Assembly: GCA_023213315.1 (NCBI GenBank)
Contig: JAKCPI010000523.1
Span: 57,990 to 121,989 of the forward strand
Origin: Euborellia annulipes
Taxonomy: Eukaryota; Arthropoda; Insecta; Dermaptera; Anisolabididae
Reading direction: 5' to 3'
DNA: 64,000 bases
A program made the position numbers and the translations under genes. Under the pieces are notes generated by a model that was not told the DNA's origin, made no database searches, and was given only the letters and a program-made list of their open reading frames with translations. Position 1 is the stretch's first letter. Each line of letters opens with the position of its first letter. Positions 32,814-44,237 of the stretch are shown in pieces.

Positions 32814-33601
32814 TATTTCTATTAGTTTTGACATTTTTTATATGCTCTTTAAGAAAAATAGAAAACATATTCTTTTGAGTTATCTCTGGTTATTTTCAAA
32901 CCAGAAATATTTAGTTGCCTCCAAATTAGCCGTACACTTCTAATTAGCATGTCGATGCAAACCACGATTTACCCGAGCCAAGAGTAAGCCACTCTCTCCT
33001 TATCAAGCAATAGTCGAATCTACTTGTTTCTCTATTCACTGGGATTTAATTTTAAATGCCAATGCTGATTATTGGATAAAGCAAAATAAAAAAAAAAATT
33101 TTCGAAATTAAATAGAGAAATTCACCCCTAATAAATAAAAAAAAAAAAAAAATAGAGAAATTAAAACTAATTGGTTTAAATACAAAAAAAAAATTGTTTT
33201 TCTGAAAATGATCAAATTACACTTGTACTATATTAAAATAGCTACTAGTTTCTTTTTTATGGCATTCCTCTGACGTTATTAAAAAGGTGTAATTTCTCCG
33301 TTAAAGAAAACCTATTGAAGTATGCAAATTATTTATATAAATATGCATACGTACTTAACGTTATTAATATTCTTAAGAAAATTATTATAATCAAGTTTTA
33401 ATTTTTCTAGCAATTGTCTGAAATTTCCTGTTTATTTTATAATTATTTTAAATAAATAAATAAATTATATATCTATTCTTATAGTAAATGAATTTTTAAC
33501 CTTTAATGATTGACATCTGTCTAAATATTATTTTGAATTTTATAAAAAATAAAAAATACTGATTATCATCTAATCAGTGACCCATAAAAATTGGCCCACT
33601 T
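32814..33601. other. AT-rich spacer
   Basis: A-runs at 33088 and 33138. No gene. Confidence 0.5.
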
Positions 33602-33798
33602 TAAAGATAACGCCCTTGACCTTTGGGCCAGAGGTAAAACATTAGCTTCTGGTGTCAAAGGTCAAATGTTTGCATCCCGTCCTATGCGACAAAAATTTAT
33701 TTTAATTGAATTGGATTCCAATCAATTGAAATAAATAAGGAGGGAGTTTAAATGTCCTCAGATGCTGAAAAAGAGCTTAAACAAATTAAAAAAAAACC
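33602..33798 (+). mobile_element. SINE3
   Basis: tRNA-like head (GGGCCAGAGGTAAAACATTAGC), then ATTGAATTGGATTCCAATCA, ATTGAAATAAATAAGG, CCTCAGATGCTGAAAAAGAG and an A-rich end. Family shared with 59230-59420 and fragments at 16222-16840 and 40555-40645. Confidence 0.65.
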
Positions 33799-33960
33799 TT
33801 ACTAATATTCAAATCAATCCATCTCTATTTCGTCTATCGAAGAAAAGGAGTAAGCCAAGAATAATAGAGCGGGAGAAAATACAATTTTCTCACATGTTCT
33901 TTAGAGTTGGTTATCTTTTTTGTTATTAAAAATCAAACTAAAACTTTTATTTAATTATTA

Positions 33961-34021
33961 AGGTGCGTACACATCTGCGCTCTGCTCCGCTCGCGAGCAG
34001 AGCGCAGATGTGTACGCACCT
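33961..34021. mobile_element. 61-bp palindromic MITE (minimal form)
   Basis: Perfect 27-bp arms starting AGGTGCGTACACATCTGCGC with a 7-bp centre (CGCTCGC). Flanked by TTA at 33958-33960 and 34022-34024. The termini match the 204-bp element at 37682-37885. A TTA duplication fits PIF/Harbinger-type insertion; TA would also fit. Confidence 0.85.
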
Positions 34022-34050
34022 TTAATTGTCAATGTTTTGGTGGCTAAATC

Positions 34051-34083
34051 CTGAAGAAGATCGTGTTTAGCGACCGGGACGTC
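34051..34083 (+). other. Solitary hammerhead-like motif (degenerate)
   Basis: CTGAAGAAGATCGTG then TTTAGCGACCGGGACGTC; GAAA has become GGGA. Single arm only. Confidence 0.35.
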
Positions 34084-34559
34084 AACTTTTAATAATAAAA
34101 TAAAGTTTTTTGTTTAATCTCCTATCTGCTGAGTCTGCCGCATTCTAGAAATAAATTCTACAGTCACATCTGATCTTGTTCTTTGATTGGGGTTTTCTGA
34201 TTTTTATTCGTACTTGGCTCCTCTAGAATACCACCTCCTTCCTCACCTGGTGAAAGCTCTGTTATTATCTCTTCTCATTTATAGGGGATAATTTAAAATA
34301 ACTTGACAAATTCTAAGTGGTTTTAATGAATTGTATTATTAGTTTTGTGATAATCCTCACCCCCGATCTCTTATAAGGACCACGATAACAATTATATTCA
34401 TTCAATAAATTTGTTTATTAAGTTGAAAATCGATCTTACCCCGTCTTTAGACATTGTATAATAAATATTCCAAGAACTAAATAGGGTAATGTTTATTTCT
34501 ATTAATGGATATATATATATACCCCTGTATATATCTTATTCTTGTAAAGTTAGAAATGT
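34084..34559. other. Spacer
   Basis: Nothing recognised. Confidence 0.45.
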
Positions 34560-34860
34560 ATCTAAGCTGACGATGCAGAGGAAATGGGGGAGACTGACTG
34601 ACGTCAGATCTTGGCGCCATAAGTTATCATGAGACCGAAAGAAAGAGAGAGAGGGTCGTCTTATCAGTGGGAGCCAAGTGGGTCGATCGTCCTGGACTGT
34701 TTTCGTCTTTTTCGTGGTATTGTGCCGGTGCAGAGGTCAAGACTTGGGTCACGAGACAGCGCAGCTGAACTTGTTTTTGCCTCTTCTCTTGCCACCGAGC
34801 GGTCAATTCGGGCCAACTCTCAAATATTTATAGGTCATAATACTCTCTTTCATTCTTAAG
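34560..34860 (+). promoter_or_regulatory. Less AT-rich island with a CRE-like site
   Basis: Contains TGACGTCA near 34600 and GGTCGATCGTCC. A 76-codon frame (34629-34859) lies inside but shows no domain. Could be regulatory DNA or an exon of an unrecognised transcript. Confidence 0.25.
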
Positions 34861-35152
34861 GAACAATTTTTTTTTTTTTTTTTGTAATCAACATCATATG
34901 TACTCTATTTAAAATTTTTATTTTTATTCACGTCTCAAAAGCATTGTCGAATTATTAAACAATTTTTATCATATCACTCTATTGAACCTAGATACCCCGT
35001 GGCCCCCAGGGGGTTAAAAAAAAGTTGTCAGACCTCTGGCCTACCGAACGTTTTAAGGCTTTTTAAAAAGAAGAATAGTATTTTTTATTTATATAATTTT
35101 CGAGACATCGTTAATTCAATTAAATATTGATAAGCTATTCAATAAAGCTATG

Positions 35153-35345
35153 CCGCGCACTCAGGAGCTCACATCTTATGAGTTCGAAGATGGCGTCCAC
35201 GAATTATCCGAGCCAAGGGTGGTAATCTCTTTAATGTCAGCCTTCCCCTCCTGCTTCTTCAAGTGGCAGGCTGTGCGACGGGCCGGCTTGCTTCTATTCT
35301 CTGTCTTGTTCTGCCTGTTATGTCCTCTCAGAAAAAAGAAATTAA
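35153..35345 (+). mobile_element. Diverged SINE2
   Basis: CAGGAGCTCACATCTTATGA, GATGGCGTCCACGAATTATC and GTGCGACGGGCCGGC are collinear with SINE2 at lower identity. The open frame here comes from the repeat. Confidence 0.6.
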
Positions 35346-35630
35346 GGACAAAGAGAGAAATATGTAGATTGAATAATATCAAGTCATACTTGACTAATCC
35401 ACCAGCGAAATTACATTTACAAAAAAAAAAGAAAAAAAAAAGTATTTTAAATGGTAATAAAATTCAAACTTGAATCATAATTTTCTTCTTCTTCTTCTTT
35501 ACTTGGCCCCGGATGAATCATAATTCTATTAAATTTAATTTTGGGAGGACACTAAATAATCTTAAAATGATAAACTTCAATTGATATATCACAAAGTATA
35601 TATAAATATAAAATTAGATCTAAAGATTTT

Positions 35631-35860
35631 TTGCTCAGGGGCCCACATCTTGTGGGTACGTGGATGGCGACCACGAGCTGCCCTAGCTGGGATTGGCAGT
35701 ACTTCTTTTCTTTGCATGTCAGTCTCTTTCCTTCTATATTTTCAACAGGCGTCAGACCGTACGACGGGCCGGCCTGTTCTATTCCTTCCCGGTCGAAAAA
35801 ACCCCACCCCCTCCGCCAACCCCGCACCGAGGGAGTAATAAGGGCGAGGATAGAAGAAGA
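35631..35860 (+). mobile_element. SINE2
   Basis: Complete. Duplication AGATCTAAAGATTTT (35616-35630) / AGATCTCAAGATTTA (35861-35875), two differences. The several overlapping frames here are due to its GC content. Confidence 0.9.
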
Positions 35861-35875
35861 AGATCTCAAGATTTA

Positions 35876-36531
35876 TTTTAATTTCTTCAAAATCGTTTTG
35901 GGAAAAATATTTTCCATATCAAGAAAACTGAAAGGGACAGAGAATGAGGAGAAGGGGAAATAAAGAACCCGTTGGCACCCCTTCTTTTCATATTGTGTTT
36001 GATTTAACATTGTAAATTATCCCAACGAAAAATAGAAAGGGCATATTTGTTTTTTTATTTTTCTTTCTTCTCTTTGGCTTTTGTCTCCCCCATTCTTTTT
36101 TTTTTTTGCGACAGTCAATTCGCAATCTGAGCAGGTGTTTGAAACTGCATTTTTCCGAAATTATTTCTGTCTTGAATTTTACATCGTTTTCCATTTTTAC
36201 AAAATCACATCGGACTAAATTCTTCTAATTATTTATTTTTCATAATGTTATTGTTATGAACTATATTTTAAATGTATGAGTTAATACTCTGGTAAAGAAT
36301 GTTAACATGGACAAAAGGGCCTAAGTAGGGGGCGGTCTTTCACCCTCACTTCTTTGAGGGAGTCTATTAAATAATTAAAATGGTAATAGATGGTTTTATT
36401 CATGGTGGTATAACCACAAATGAAAAACAAGTGTATGTGTTCTAAGAAAAATGTAAAAGAGATGGTGAGGCTAATCAAAATCAAATAACATTTAACCTAT
36501 CCAGAACTTTACCAAGTGAAAATCATAAAAT
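35876..36531. other. Spacer
   Basis: T-run near 36096. No supported gene. Confidence 0.45.
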
Positions 36532-37220
36532 AAAAAATCTGGTGTGACTGGCGCACAGCACACAACTTTCTCTTACCTTCGGTAATCGAAAGTTGTGTAC
36601 TGTGTGTCACACCAGATTTTTGTGTCGACATGTATTTAGTTCCCGGCAGTAGGGAATATTTGAATTCAGATGTAAAATTTATAAGTATGGGAAAATATTT
36701 ATATTTTGTAACCATGGCAACCATTTTTCCTATCTTTCCTATGAAGCACAAGAGTAAAGTGTGCTTCAAACAATTTGAGGGCAAAACGAGAATATACATT
36801 TGAAAGAGCATCTAAAAAATAATTGATTTTTGAATTTTAATCAAAATCGTTAGAGCGAATTTTGAGAAAATCAAAAAAAACTGAAAAAAGTACATCAGTA
36901 AAGTACTAGTACTCTTTGGCCGATTTTGATTAAAAGCTTATTTTCCGGTCCCGGGGGTGTTTAACTTAAATATAAAATTTCAGCCTCATAGCTCAATTCC
37001 TTCATGCTTAAAATTGAACACACACCCACCCACCCACACACACACCCACCCACCCACACACACACCCACCCACCCACAGACAGACCATGTCGCAAAACCA
37101 CTTTTTGGATTCAGGGGACCTCAAAACGTGAAGATCCATCAAAATCTCGACATCGAATTTTGACATGAACAATATTTCTCATATATATATTACATATATA
37201 CATAGGAGAGAAATAAAAAT
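36532..37220 (+). mobile_element. HP1, near full length, CACCC-expanded
   Basis: Left hairpin from 36532, body of the CGGTCCCGGGGGTG subfamily, an expanded (CCCACC/CACACA) tract at 37020-37078, and a decayed right hairpin (37168-37220). Confidence 0.85.
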
Positions 37221-37346
37221 AAAATCTAGTGTGACTGGTCGCATAGCACGCAACTTTCCCATACCCTCGTTAATCAAAAGTTGTGTTCTGTGCTTGTCAC
37301 ACCACATTTTTTTGTGTCCAGATATATTTCGTTTCCACCTATATAT

Positions 37347-37667
37347 ATATATTTTTTTTTAAACATTCACACTTTTTTCTCTTTCACACTCACACTCACA
37401 CTCACACACACATTCACTCTGTATTTTCGGCAACTCAGGCCATATAAGACATTTACGATAACCGTTATTGATTTAATATACATATATGGGGTCCAGGCAA
37501 TTTTAAATATTTGTTTTTTGTGGTGGGTTAAAAAAATTTTTTTATTCTTATTTAAGCCATTTGGTATCCAATTGGCTTAAATAAAATCATCGGACTGCCT
37601 GGGGTCCGAACCCGCGACGTTTGGTATACGAGGTTAGCACGCTAACCTCTACACCAAGCCCCGAGGG
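37347..37667 (-). mobile_element. SINE1 with a small internal insertion
   Basis: Full SINE1 with about 45 extra bp after GGGGTCCAGGCA. Exact 12-bp duplication CCACCTATATAT at 37335-37346 and 37668-37679. Confidence 0.9.
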
Positions 37668-37681
37668 CCACCTATATATTA

Positions 37682-37885
37682 AGGTGTGTGCACATCTGCG
37701 CTCTGTTCCGCTCGCGAGCACCATGTTCGTTGTTTTGAGATGCTCGCGAGCTGCTCGCCGCGATCCATCTCTTTGGATCGCGGCAGGTTCGTCAAAATAA
37801 ATAATTTCAACGAACATGGAACGAGCAACGAACACGAGCCGCGAACTGCTCGCGAGCGGAGCAGAGCGCAGATGTGTACGCACCT
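37682..37885. mobile_element. 204-bp palindromic MITE (long form)
   Basis: Ends AGGTGTGTGCACATCTGCGC and GCGCAGATGTGTACGCACCT, arms about 39 bp. Inner hairpins: GCCGCGATCCA / TGGATCGCGGC and CATGTTCGTTG / CAACGAACATG. Flanked by TTA at 37679-37681 and 37886-37888. The 61-bp element at 33961 is its end-only derivative. Confidence 0.85.
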
Positions 37886-38290
37886 TTAAAATTCAAGATG
37901 TAAAATTTATAAATATGGGAAAATATTTATATTTTGTTACCATGGCATTCATTTCTCCTATCTTTCCTATTAAGTACAAGAGTAAAGTGTCTTCAAAAGA
38001 TTTCAAGGGCAAAATGAGAATATACATTTTAAAGAGCATCTAAAAAATAATTGATTTTTGAATTTTAATCAAAAATTTTAATCAAATCGTTAGAGCGAAT
38101 TTTGAGAAAATCTAAAAAAACTGATAAAGTATATGAGTAAAGTACTAGTACTCTTTGGCCGATTTTTTTCAAAATCTTCGTGTTACGTGCCAGAGGAGTG
38201 CCTAATTTAAATATAAAATTTCAACTACCTAGTTCTTAATGTTGTTGAGATATTTTGTTCACACACAGACCATGTTGCGAAAACCACTTT

Positions 38291-38393
38291 TTCGCTCCAA
38301 CGATTTTGTTTAAAATTCAAAAATCAATTATTTTTTAGATGCTCTTTAAAATGGACCATTCATAGGGAAGATAGGAGAAATGGTTGCCATTTG
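38291..38393 (-). mobile_element. HP1 internal fragment in reverse
   Basis: TCGCTCCAACGATTTTG to GGTTGCCAT reads opposite to the preceding HP1, with an internal deletion. It forms a foldback junction at 38290. Confidence 0.7.
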
Positions 38394-38439
38394 GTCAATT
38401 GTCTCTTACAACTTCCTAATTTTTTTAAACAACCAAGTC

Positions 38440-38660
38440 TGGTATCAGTAGCGAATAAGGGACGAAGTCCTCTTACATTTATTTATTCTTGCTGTTGTTA
38501 TTTGTATTCTCCCCGAAGAAGATCCCGGTGTTGCTCCCAACTGCTGACCCAAATGACCCAGGCTGACCTCGATGACCCGGATTCGGTTGACGGCCTCACA
38601 GATAACGAGACGCCTTGTGGGCGCCACCACGGTTTGACCTTAGTGATAAGAATTGATAAC
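38440..38660 (+). promoter_or_regulatory. Island with four clustered nuclear-receptor half-sites
   Basis: TGACCC (38545), TGACCC (38554), TGACCT (38564) and TGACCC (38573) lie in one direction with spacers of 3, 4 and 3 bp (DR3-DR4-DR3). A further extended half-site, TTGACCTTA, is at 38634. Complement AGGTCA/GGGTCA is the nuclear-receptor core. Non-repetitive and moderately GC-rich. The open frames through it show no domain. Confidence 0.4.
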
Positions 38661-38699
38661 ACACCCTTTTCTTTTTCTTCGTCTATATTTTGCCACCAA

Positions 38700-39563
38700 A
38701 ACAAGAAAAAAAAAAAAAAAAAAACAAGATCATCTGGGAAGTGAATGAATTCGATAAGACAATCTGTCATTTTTTATTTCACAGCTGTTCATTCACTAAA
38801 TCATTTGTTTATCTTAATAGTCATTTTTATTACATATTTATTTTTACTTTTAAAGTTTAGGGATCAACGAAAATTTTATATATTATATAAATTTTATTTT
38901 TTACATTTTCTATGAGAAACAAAGTAACTTTAACCGAGTGACGGCGCTACGGGGGGGGGGGGGACTAAGGAGAACAAACCCCCCTCCCTCCGACAAGGAC
39001 GTTTGCCCCCCTGGAGTTCAAGTGATTCAGAAGATACTGATTTTGAGAAATTCTTCGCCTCAGTATCCAATGCAAAGTTAAATCTCTCGCATAGTATTCG
39101 ATTAGATTATAACTTATTTTCAATTAATTTATTTTTTTCTCATTTCATATTCAACTTAAATAGAGGTTTTATAACTTTATTATCTTTATTTCTCGCTGAT
39201 TATTCAATTTGCCATTTGTTTAAGAAATGGATAAAAAAAAAGAGGAAGATTATCTCATTGCATTTCTTCATTTAGCCGTCTTCAAGAAAGGAAGAAGAAT
39301 GCGTTAAGTGGGGAGGGAATCTTCATAGAAGGAAAGTTATCATCTCTAGCCATGTTTGTAAAAAAAAGAAGATAAAAGAGATCTGACATGATCTAGTCGA
39401 TTATGGGAGAGGGAAGTGACTCTATACTTTGAAGAGCTCTAAAGGGATAAACTTAGCTACTGGCTGGCCAACTATGTCATTAGTTAATAAAACGTAGGGG
39501 AGGTTGTCACTTTCGTTAGTGCGATCTTTTTATTCTCGTTGTTCTGTTTGAATGGAGTTTTTT
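38700..39563. other. Spacer
   Basis: A-run near 38706, G-run at about 38951-38963 with GCGCTAC, suggestive of a decayed MITE. No gene. Confidence 0.4.
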
Positions 39564-39575
39564 TTTTTCTTTTTT

Positions 39576-40244
39576 CAGACGTTGTATAAACGGAGGTTTA
39601 CTTTGCTTAAAAATTGCAGATTGAGATGCAAGACAAGAAAATAAAATTAAATTTTATTTATCAGGATTTATTTGTGCTGAGACGACTAACTGCAGGTATA
39701 GTGAGCGGCGCAATTAAGTCCCCACCTGATAGCTAGAGCCTTAAGTATATGGTATAGTATATATGGTGTATAGTGAAATAATTTTAATGATCGAAAAGCT
39801 AAAACGTAAAATCTGGCACAGATGATTTTATTTTACCTTTTCAATTTAAAATTATTCCATCATAGTTCATAGAACCATCTTCATGTCTGTAAATTACATA
39901 AGTATTATTAACAAACAAGCAAGACACCCAAAAATAGGTCATTTTAAGGATATTACAAAAAACTCAATACCAAATTCTATTTCGTGATTACAAAATTCTT
40001 ATCCTTAAAATTACTTATTTTTTGGTGTCTTGCTTGTTTGTTAATAATACTTATTTAATTTCCAAGCCTGAAGATGGTTCTATGAAACTAAACCAATGTA
40101 CTGCAGTTGGTCGTCTCAGCACAAAAAATCCTGATAAATAAAATTTAATTTTCCTTCCTTGCATCTCAATCTGCAACTTTTAAGCAAAGTAAACCTCCGG
40201 TTATACAACGTCTGTAAGAATTTCTTGCACTGGTTCGTCTGTTA
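39576..40244 (+). mobile_element. Inverted-arm retroelement with hammerhead-like core (copy B)
   Basis: Left arm from 39576 (CAGACGTTGTATAAACGGAG) pairs with the right arm ending 40214 (ATACAACGTCTG). Inner arms also pair (AACAAACAAGCAAGACACC / GGTGTCTTGCTTGTTTG). A 30-nt tail at 40215-40244 follows. Exact 12-bp duplication TTTTTCTTTTTT at 39564-39575 and 40245-40256. Plus-strand motif CTGAAGATGGTTCTATGAAA at 40068-40087; the left-arm copy is degenerate. No coding capacity. Confidence 0.65.
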
Positions 40245-40439
40245 TTTTTCTTTTTTGCTGGTCTGACAAGAGTAAATTTTTTCTCTATTACTTGGAGCTA
40301 TATTTTATCTTAATGCATAATGAATCGTAATCATATAGCTATACCTTAAATCAGCATTGATGAATATTTTTTACAATATTTAGACTTCTGTTTCCAAACA
40401 AACGTTTTATTAAAATGCTGATTTTTTTGTGACATGTAC

Positions 40440-40679
40440 AAGGGGCGGATTAAAGGGGGGGGGGGCGATCGCCCCCCCCCCCCCCCAGAAGAAATTCAAA
40501 AAGTTATAAAAACTAGTAATCTAAAGAAATTATGATTTCCACTCTTTAATTTCAATTGAATTTGTTATCAATCAATTTAAATAAATAGGAAAGGGATCTA
40601 AATGGCCATAGATGCCGACAGTCCTTAAATAAAAAAAAAAAACCGCCCCCCCCTACAAAATTGCATTAATCCGCCTCTG
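40440..40679. mobile_element. hAT-like MITE, type 2, with SINE3 tail inside
   Basis: AGGGGCGGATTAA / TTAATCCGCCTCT ends and the exact 8-bp duplication ACATGTAC at 40432-40439 and 40680-40687. G and C tracts near both ends. 40555-40645 is a SINE3 body-tail fragment (TCAATTTAAATAAATAGG). Confidence 0.85.
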
Positions 40680-40687
40680 ACATGTAC

Positions 40688-42432
40688 TAATTATTAATTT
40701 ATAATCCTAAAGAAATTTTATTCGAATTCCAAGATAGATAGATGTAAGTAAAGAGTAAAACCCGTTATTTTATTTTTTTTCCCAAACTTCCCTATTTGTT
40801 TAGGTAGAAAATTTAAAACCTTTTGTTAGCATTAATACAAATATATTTTCAACCAGTTCTCCCCAAAAAATGTGAGAACACCTGTTAAAAAAAAGAAAGG
40901 TAAAGTCCTAGAATTCTATGCAGTATGAGAAGAAAAGATGTCATTGTATATTTAAAATAATGCCTTTTATTATTATTTTTTAAATTCCATTAGTGAGGAG
41001 GACCGTAGAATGTTTTAATAATATAAGCTAATAACAATATGAAAAAAAAAAATAGTTGACACACCTGCCCTACTTCTGACCAGGGGGGAATACATGACAG
41101 TTAAGTTGGCGACTAAATTTTATATTGAAAAAAATAAATACTTCGAACACGAATACTTATTCTAAAGCTCATATTTATTTTTAGGATAATAAATTTTTCA
41201 TTCATTTAATAATTAGGCAAGTCTTGCCACTCGTAAATATAATTTCGTAATCCGACTTCTAATTTTAATTAAATATTAAGTTCCAATAATAATCATAGGC
41301 CAACTTCATTGAATTTTTACTTTCTCATACCCTATGTATTTTTTTATGCATTGATCTGGTTATATTTTTATTAATATTGGGATGTTATCAATCAATACAT
41401 TAGGCTAAATTCGATACGAATAAATCCACAAAAAATAAATGCTACTAGGACTAAATGAAAATTTTTTATAAATAAATAAATGATAAATGAATCTATATAA
41501 AATTTAGATTTTTATTAGTAATTTATAATTTTTAAATTTTAATCTAAAAAGTAACGTTAGATTTTTATTATTGATATTTTTTTATGTATCATTAAATTAA
41601 AAAAATCTTTTATTTTATAATAAACTTTTTTGACTATTAAATATCTTAAATTCCTCCTCAATTCTAAATTTATACAGTTATCTTTGTCATTAATTTAATG
41701 TACCATTAAAATTATTTAGAATTAAATTGAAATAGCTCTAAGCTTATGATTCTATTCATTATTTAAGAAATAATAATATCGTATTTTTTTATAAAAAAAA
41801 AGTGGTAGGCCTATTACAAAAAGGTGTCATTAGAAGTAATAAGTTGAAAATAAAATGAATATTTTTTAAGATTTTATTCACAATAATTGGCAATTATTTT
41901 AAATTTTAGAGAACATGCAAAGAGAAGAAAAGCAAAACATTATTTCATGATTTTCTTCATTTTAAACATAAGTTATTACGTGAAATAATTCGACTAGTGA
42001 AAGCATCGTTATTGATAACGAACGATTCACCGCCAAAAACTTTTTAGAAAATTCATTTTCTTAATTAGATTAATAATTGTTTTATTTTCGGAAGCCTAAA
42101 ACTTTTAGACAGTGGTAATATATTACCCGCAACTTCAAACACTTGACAAAGTTTCTTTCTCAGTTTCCTCTCTTGTTTGTAAACAAAGAGACCACGGCTA
42201 TTTCCAAATTTCTTCTTTCTCTGCAATTCCCAAAGCTGTTATAAATTAGTTAGTGTTGATCTTTGGAACCTCTGGAAATTTTAATTTAAACAAAATATGA
42301 ATCTTTATAAAACGGAAGTCGCCATGGCGTTAAATTTTCTATCAACTTTTTGTATTTTTTAAAATTTGTTTAAATTAAATTTGTTTAAATGATTTTTCGA
42401 CATCTGGAGCTTTGTGTTTTCATCTACATGTA
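40688..42432. other. AT-rich spacer
   Basis: Half of an HP1 right hairpin at 41315-41345 (TTTTTACTTTCTCATACCC). No gene. Confidence 0.5.
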
Positions 42433-42559
42433 TTTTTTTTTTTTTTTAACACTCACACTTTTTTCTCATTCACACTCACACACACATTCACACAGTCTTT
42501 TCGGCAACTCAGGCCATATAGGACTTTTTTACGATATCCGTTATTGATAAATATACATA

Positions 42560-44237
42560 CACTGTTAAAAATTTTCGAGCCATATTCATACACATGTGTA
42601 GGAAGTCTGTTACACAAACTGTTTATGAATATTCATTTTGGGTATATGAGAAAGGTCATATACCAAAAATGAACTTTCATATTCGGGTATGTGAAAAAAT
42701 TCATTTTCGGGTATATGAATCAATTCATTTTTGGTATATGAAATTTAAATTAAGGGTATATGAAAAAATTCATTTTCGGGTATATGAATAAATTCATTTT
42801 TGGTATATGAAATTTAAATTACGGGTTTATGAGAAATAATATACTTTTTTGTGAAAAATGAAAGTACGAGAACTTTTAATTATAGACCACATATTTGTAT
42901 TAAATATTTATTAAAAATATATAAATACTTAAAAATATATATTTTTTTTAAAAAATACTGTACAAATATATATATTTTTAATAAATATTTAATACAAATA
43001 TGTGGTCTATAATTAAAAATTCTCCTAATAATAATATTTCAAACCACAAAAGCTTTAATAAACAAAAATTAAAGTCCTTACGAGTTTATAGTTTTGAGGG
43101 AAAGTGAGTGGTCTAGGTGAAATAATAGTTTTTTTTATTTATTTTCATTCATATTTGTTAAAAAAAATTATATTATATTAAAATATACAATTTTACTAAA
43201 TAATAAAACAAATTAAACTATTAAAATAATAAATTTGTATCAAAAAATAAATTTTTATACATTTCCAAGTAAATTTAACACAAATACAAATCATTTTAAT
43301 TATTTAATACAAAAAATATGTCGATTTTCATCTTCTTTGAGAAGAAATAAAGAGTTACATTTTCATTGCAGTTTGGAGTTTATTCCCTGGCTGGAGTATA
43401 AACTAACCTCACCTGAAAAATGACAAACAATAATTTATTTGAAATTGAGAAAAAAAAAAATTTCAATGAAAAAATTCAAATTCAATACTTACGATTTTGT
43501 TAGTAAAATGTTCCTATTTCAATATATTGATTAAATATTTATATTTCATTTTAAATAATAATACACTTTCAATTATTTATGCGTTAAATCAGCTACTTCA
43601 AAAAACAGAATTTGGTGCCAACCTGGTGCCAACCTAACCAATTTCTTGTATATTTTAAAATTAATTATTTTGGTAAAATTGTTAATTTTAATTTTAATTT
43701 CTATAGCTATTTAGTTGAATTACTTTATAAAAATTATTTAATTAGTATGATTTTAATATACTTCATAAATATTTAAATAGTTTAGAGCGCGAATTTCAAA
43801 CCAGAATTTAATCAATATAGATTTTGGAAATGAATTTTAAAAGAATAATTTCAAGTTTCCTTAAAATAATTATAAAATAATATTAATAAAAATTCCTTGA
43901 GGTAGTCGAGTTATTTGAGAACGTTTAGACCAGTGATTCTCAACTTGTCGCGGTACACTTTTAACGATTTCAAAATTTGGCGGCACACAAAGAAAAAGAT
44001 AAGTTTAAAAGTTGGTAATTTGTTCATAAACTTTTATATTAATTTTAATTCACATTCTGGGTGTATTAAAATTAAACTACGAAAAGTATATGAAAAAAGA
44101 AGGAAAATTCATATTTTTTTAAAGCGATACTTATTCATATACTTGTATATTAATTTTAGCTCATATCCTGGTCTATTAAAATTAAACCACCAAAGTTTAT
44201 GAGATATGAATGAAAATTCATATTTTTTTTTACAGTG
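42560..44237. mobile_element. TIR element with TA duplication, 1678 bp, non-autonomous
   Basis: Starts CACTGTTAAAAA and ends TTTTTTACAGTG. TA at 42558-42559 and 44238-44239. The left side has two copies of a roughly 77-bp repeat (TTCATTTTCGGGTATATGAA / TTCATTTTTGGTATATGAA). The right side has GTATATGAA-rich repeats. No transposase. Near 43930, CAGTGATTCTCAACTTGTCG resembles a hAT end, a further fragment. Confidence 0.75.
42866..43063 (+). mobile_element. Inverted-arm retroelement (copy C1), nested in the TIR element
   Basis: Arms TATAGACCACATATTTG / CAAATATGTGGTCTATA, centre shortened to ACTGTAC, tail ending CCACAAAAGCTTTAATAAAC. Imperfect duplication AAAAATGAAAGT (42854) / AAAAATTAAAGT (43064). 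Confidence 0.65.

Larger units (their letters stand above)
37221..38290 (+). mobile_element. HP1 interrupted by a SINE1 and a MITE
   Basis: Left hairpin 37221-37312, body to 37346, SINE1 at 37347-37667, MITE at 37682-37885, then the body resumes (TTCAAGATGTAAAATTTATA) to CGCGAA-type sequence near 38280. Begins exactly where the previous HP1 ends. The right hairpin is lost. Confidence 0.8.

Noticed and set aside
35552..35963. Four overlapping frames of 60-110 codons
   Set aside because: All lie in SINE2, and equivalents are seen in the copy at 49746.
37587..37889. Frames across the palindromic MITE
   Set aside because: Produced by its GC-rich arms, on both strands.
38391..38770. Frames of 61-117 codons through the half-site island
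   Set aside because: No domain, begins in HP1 sequence and ends in a poly-A run.
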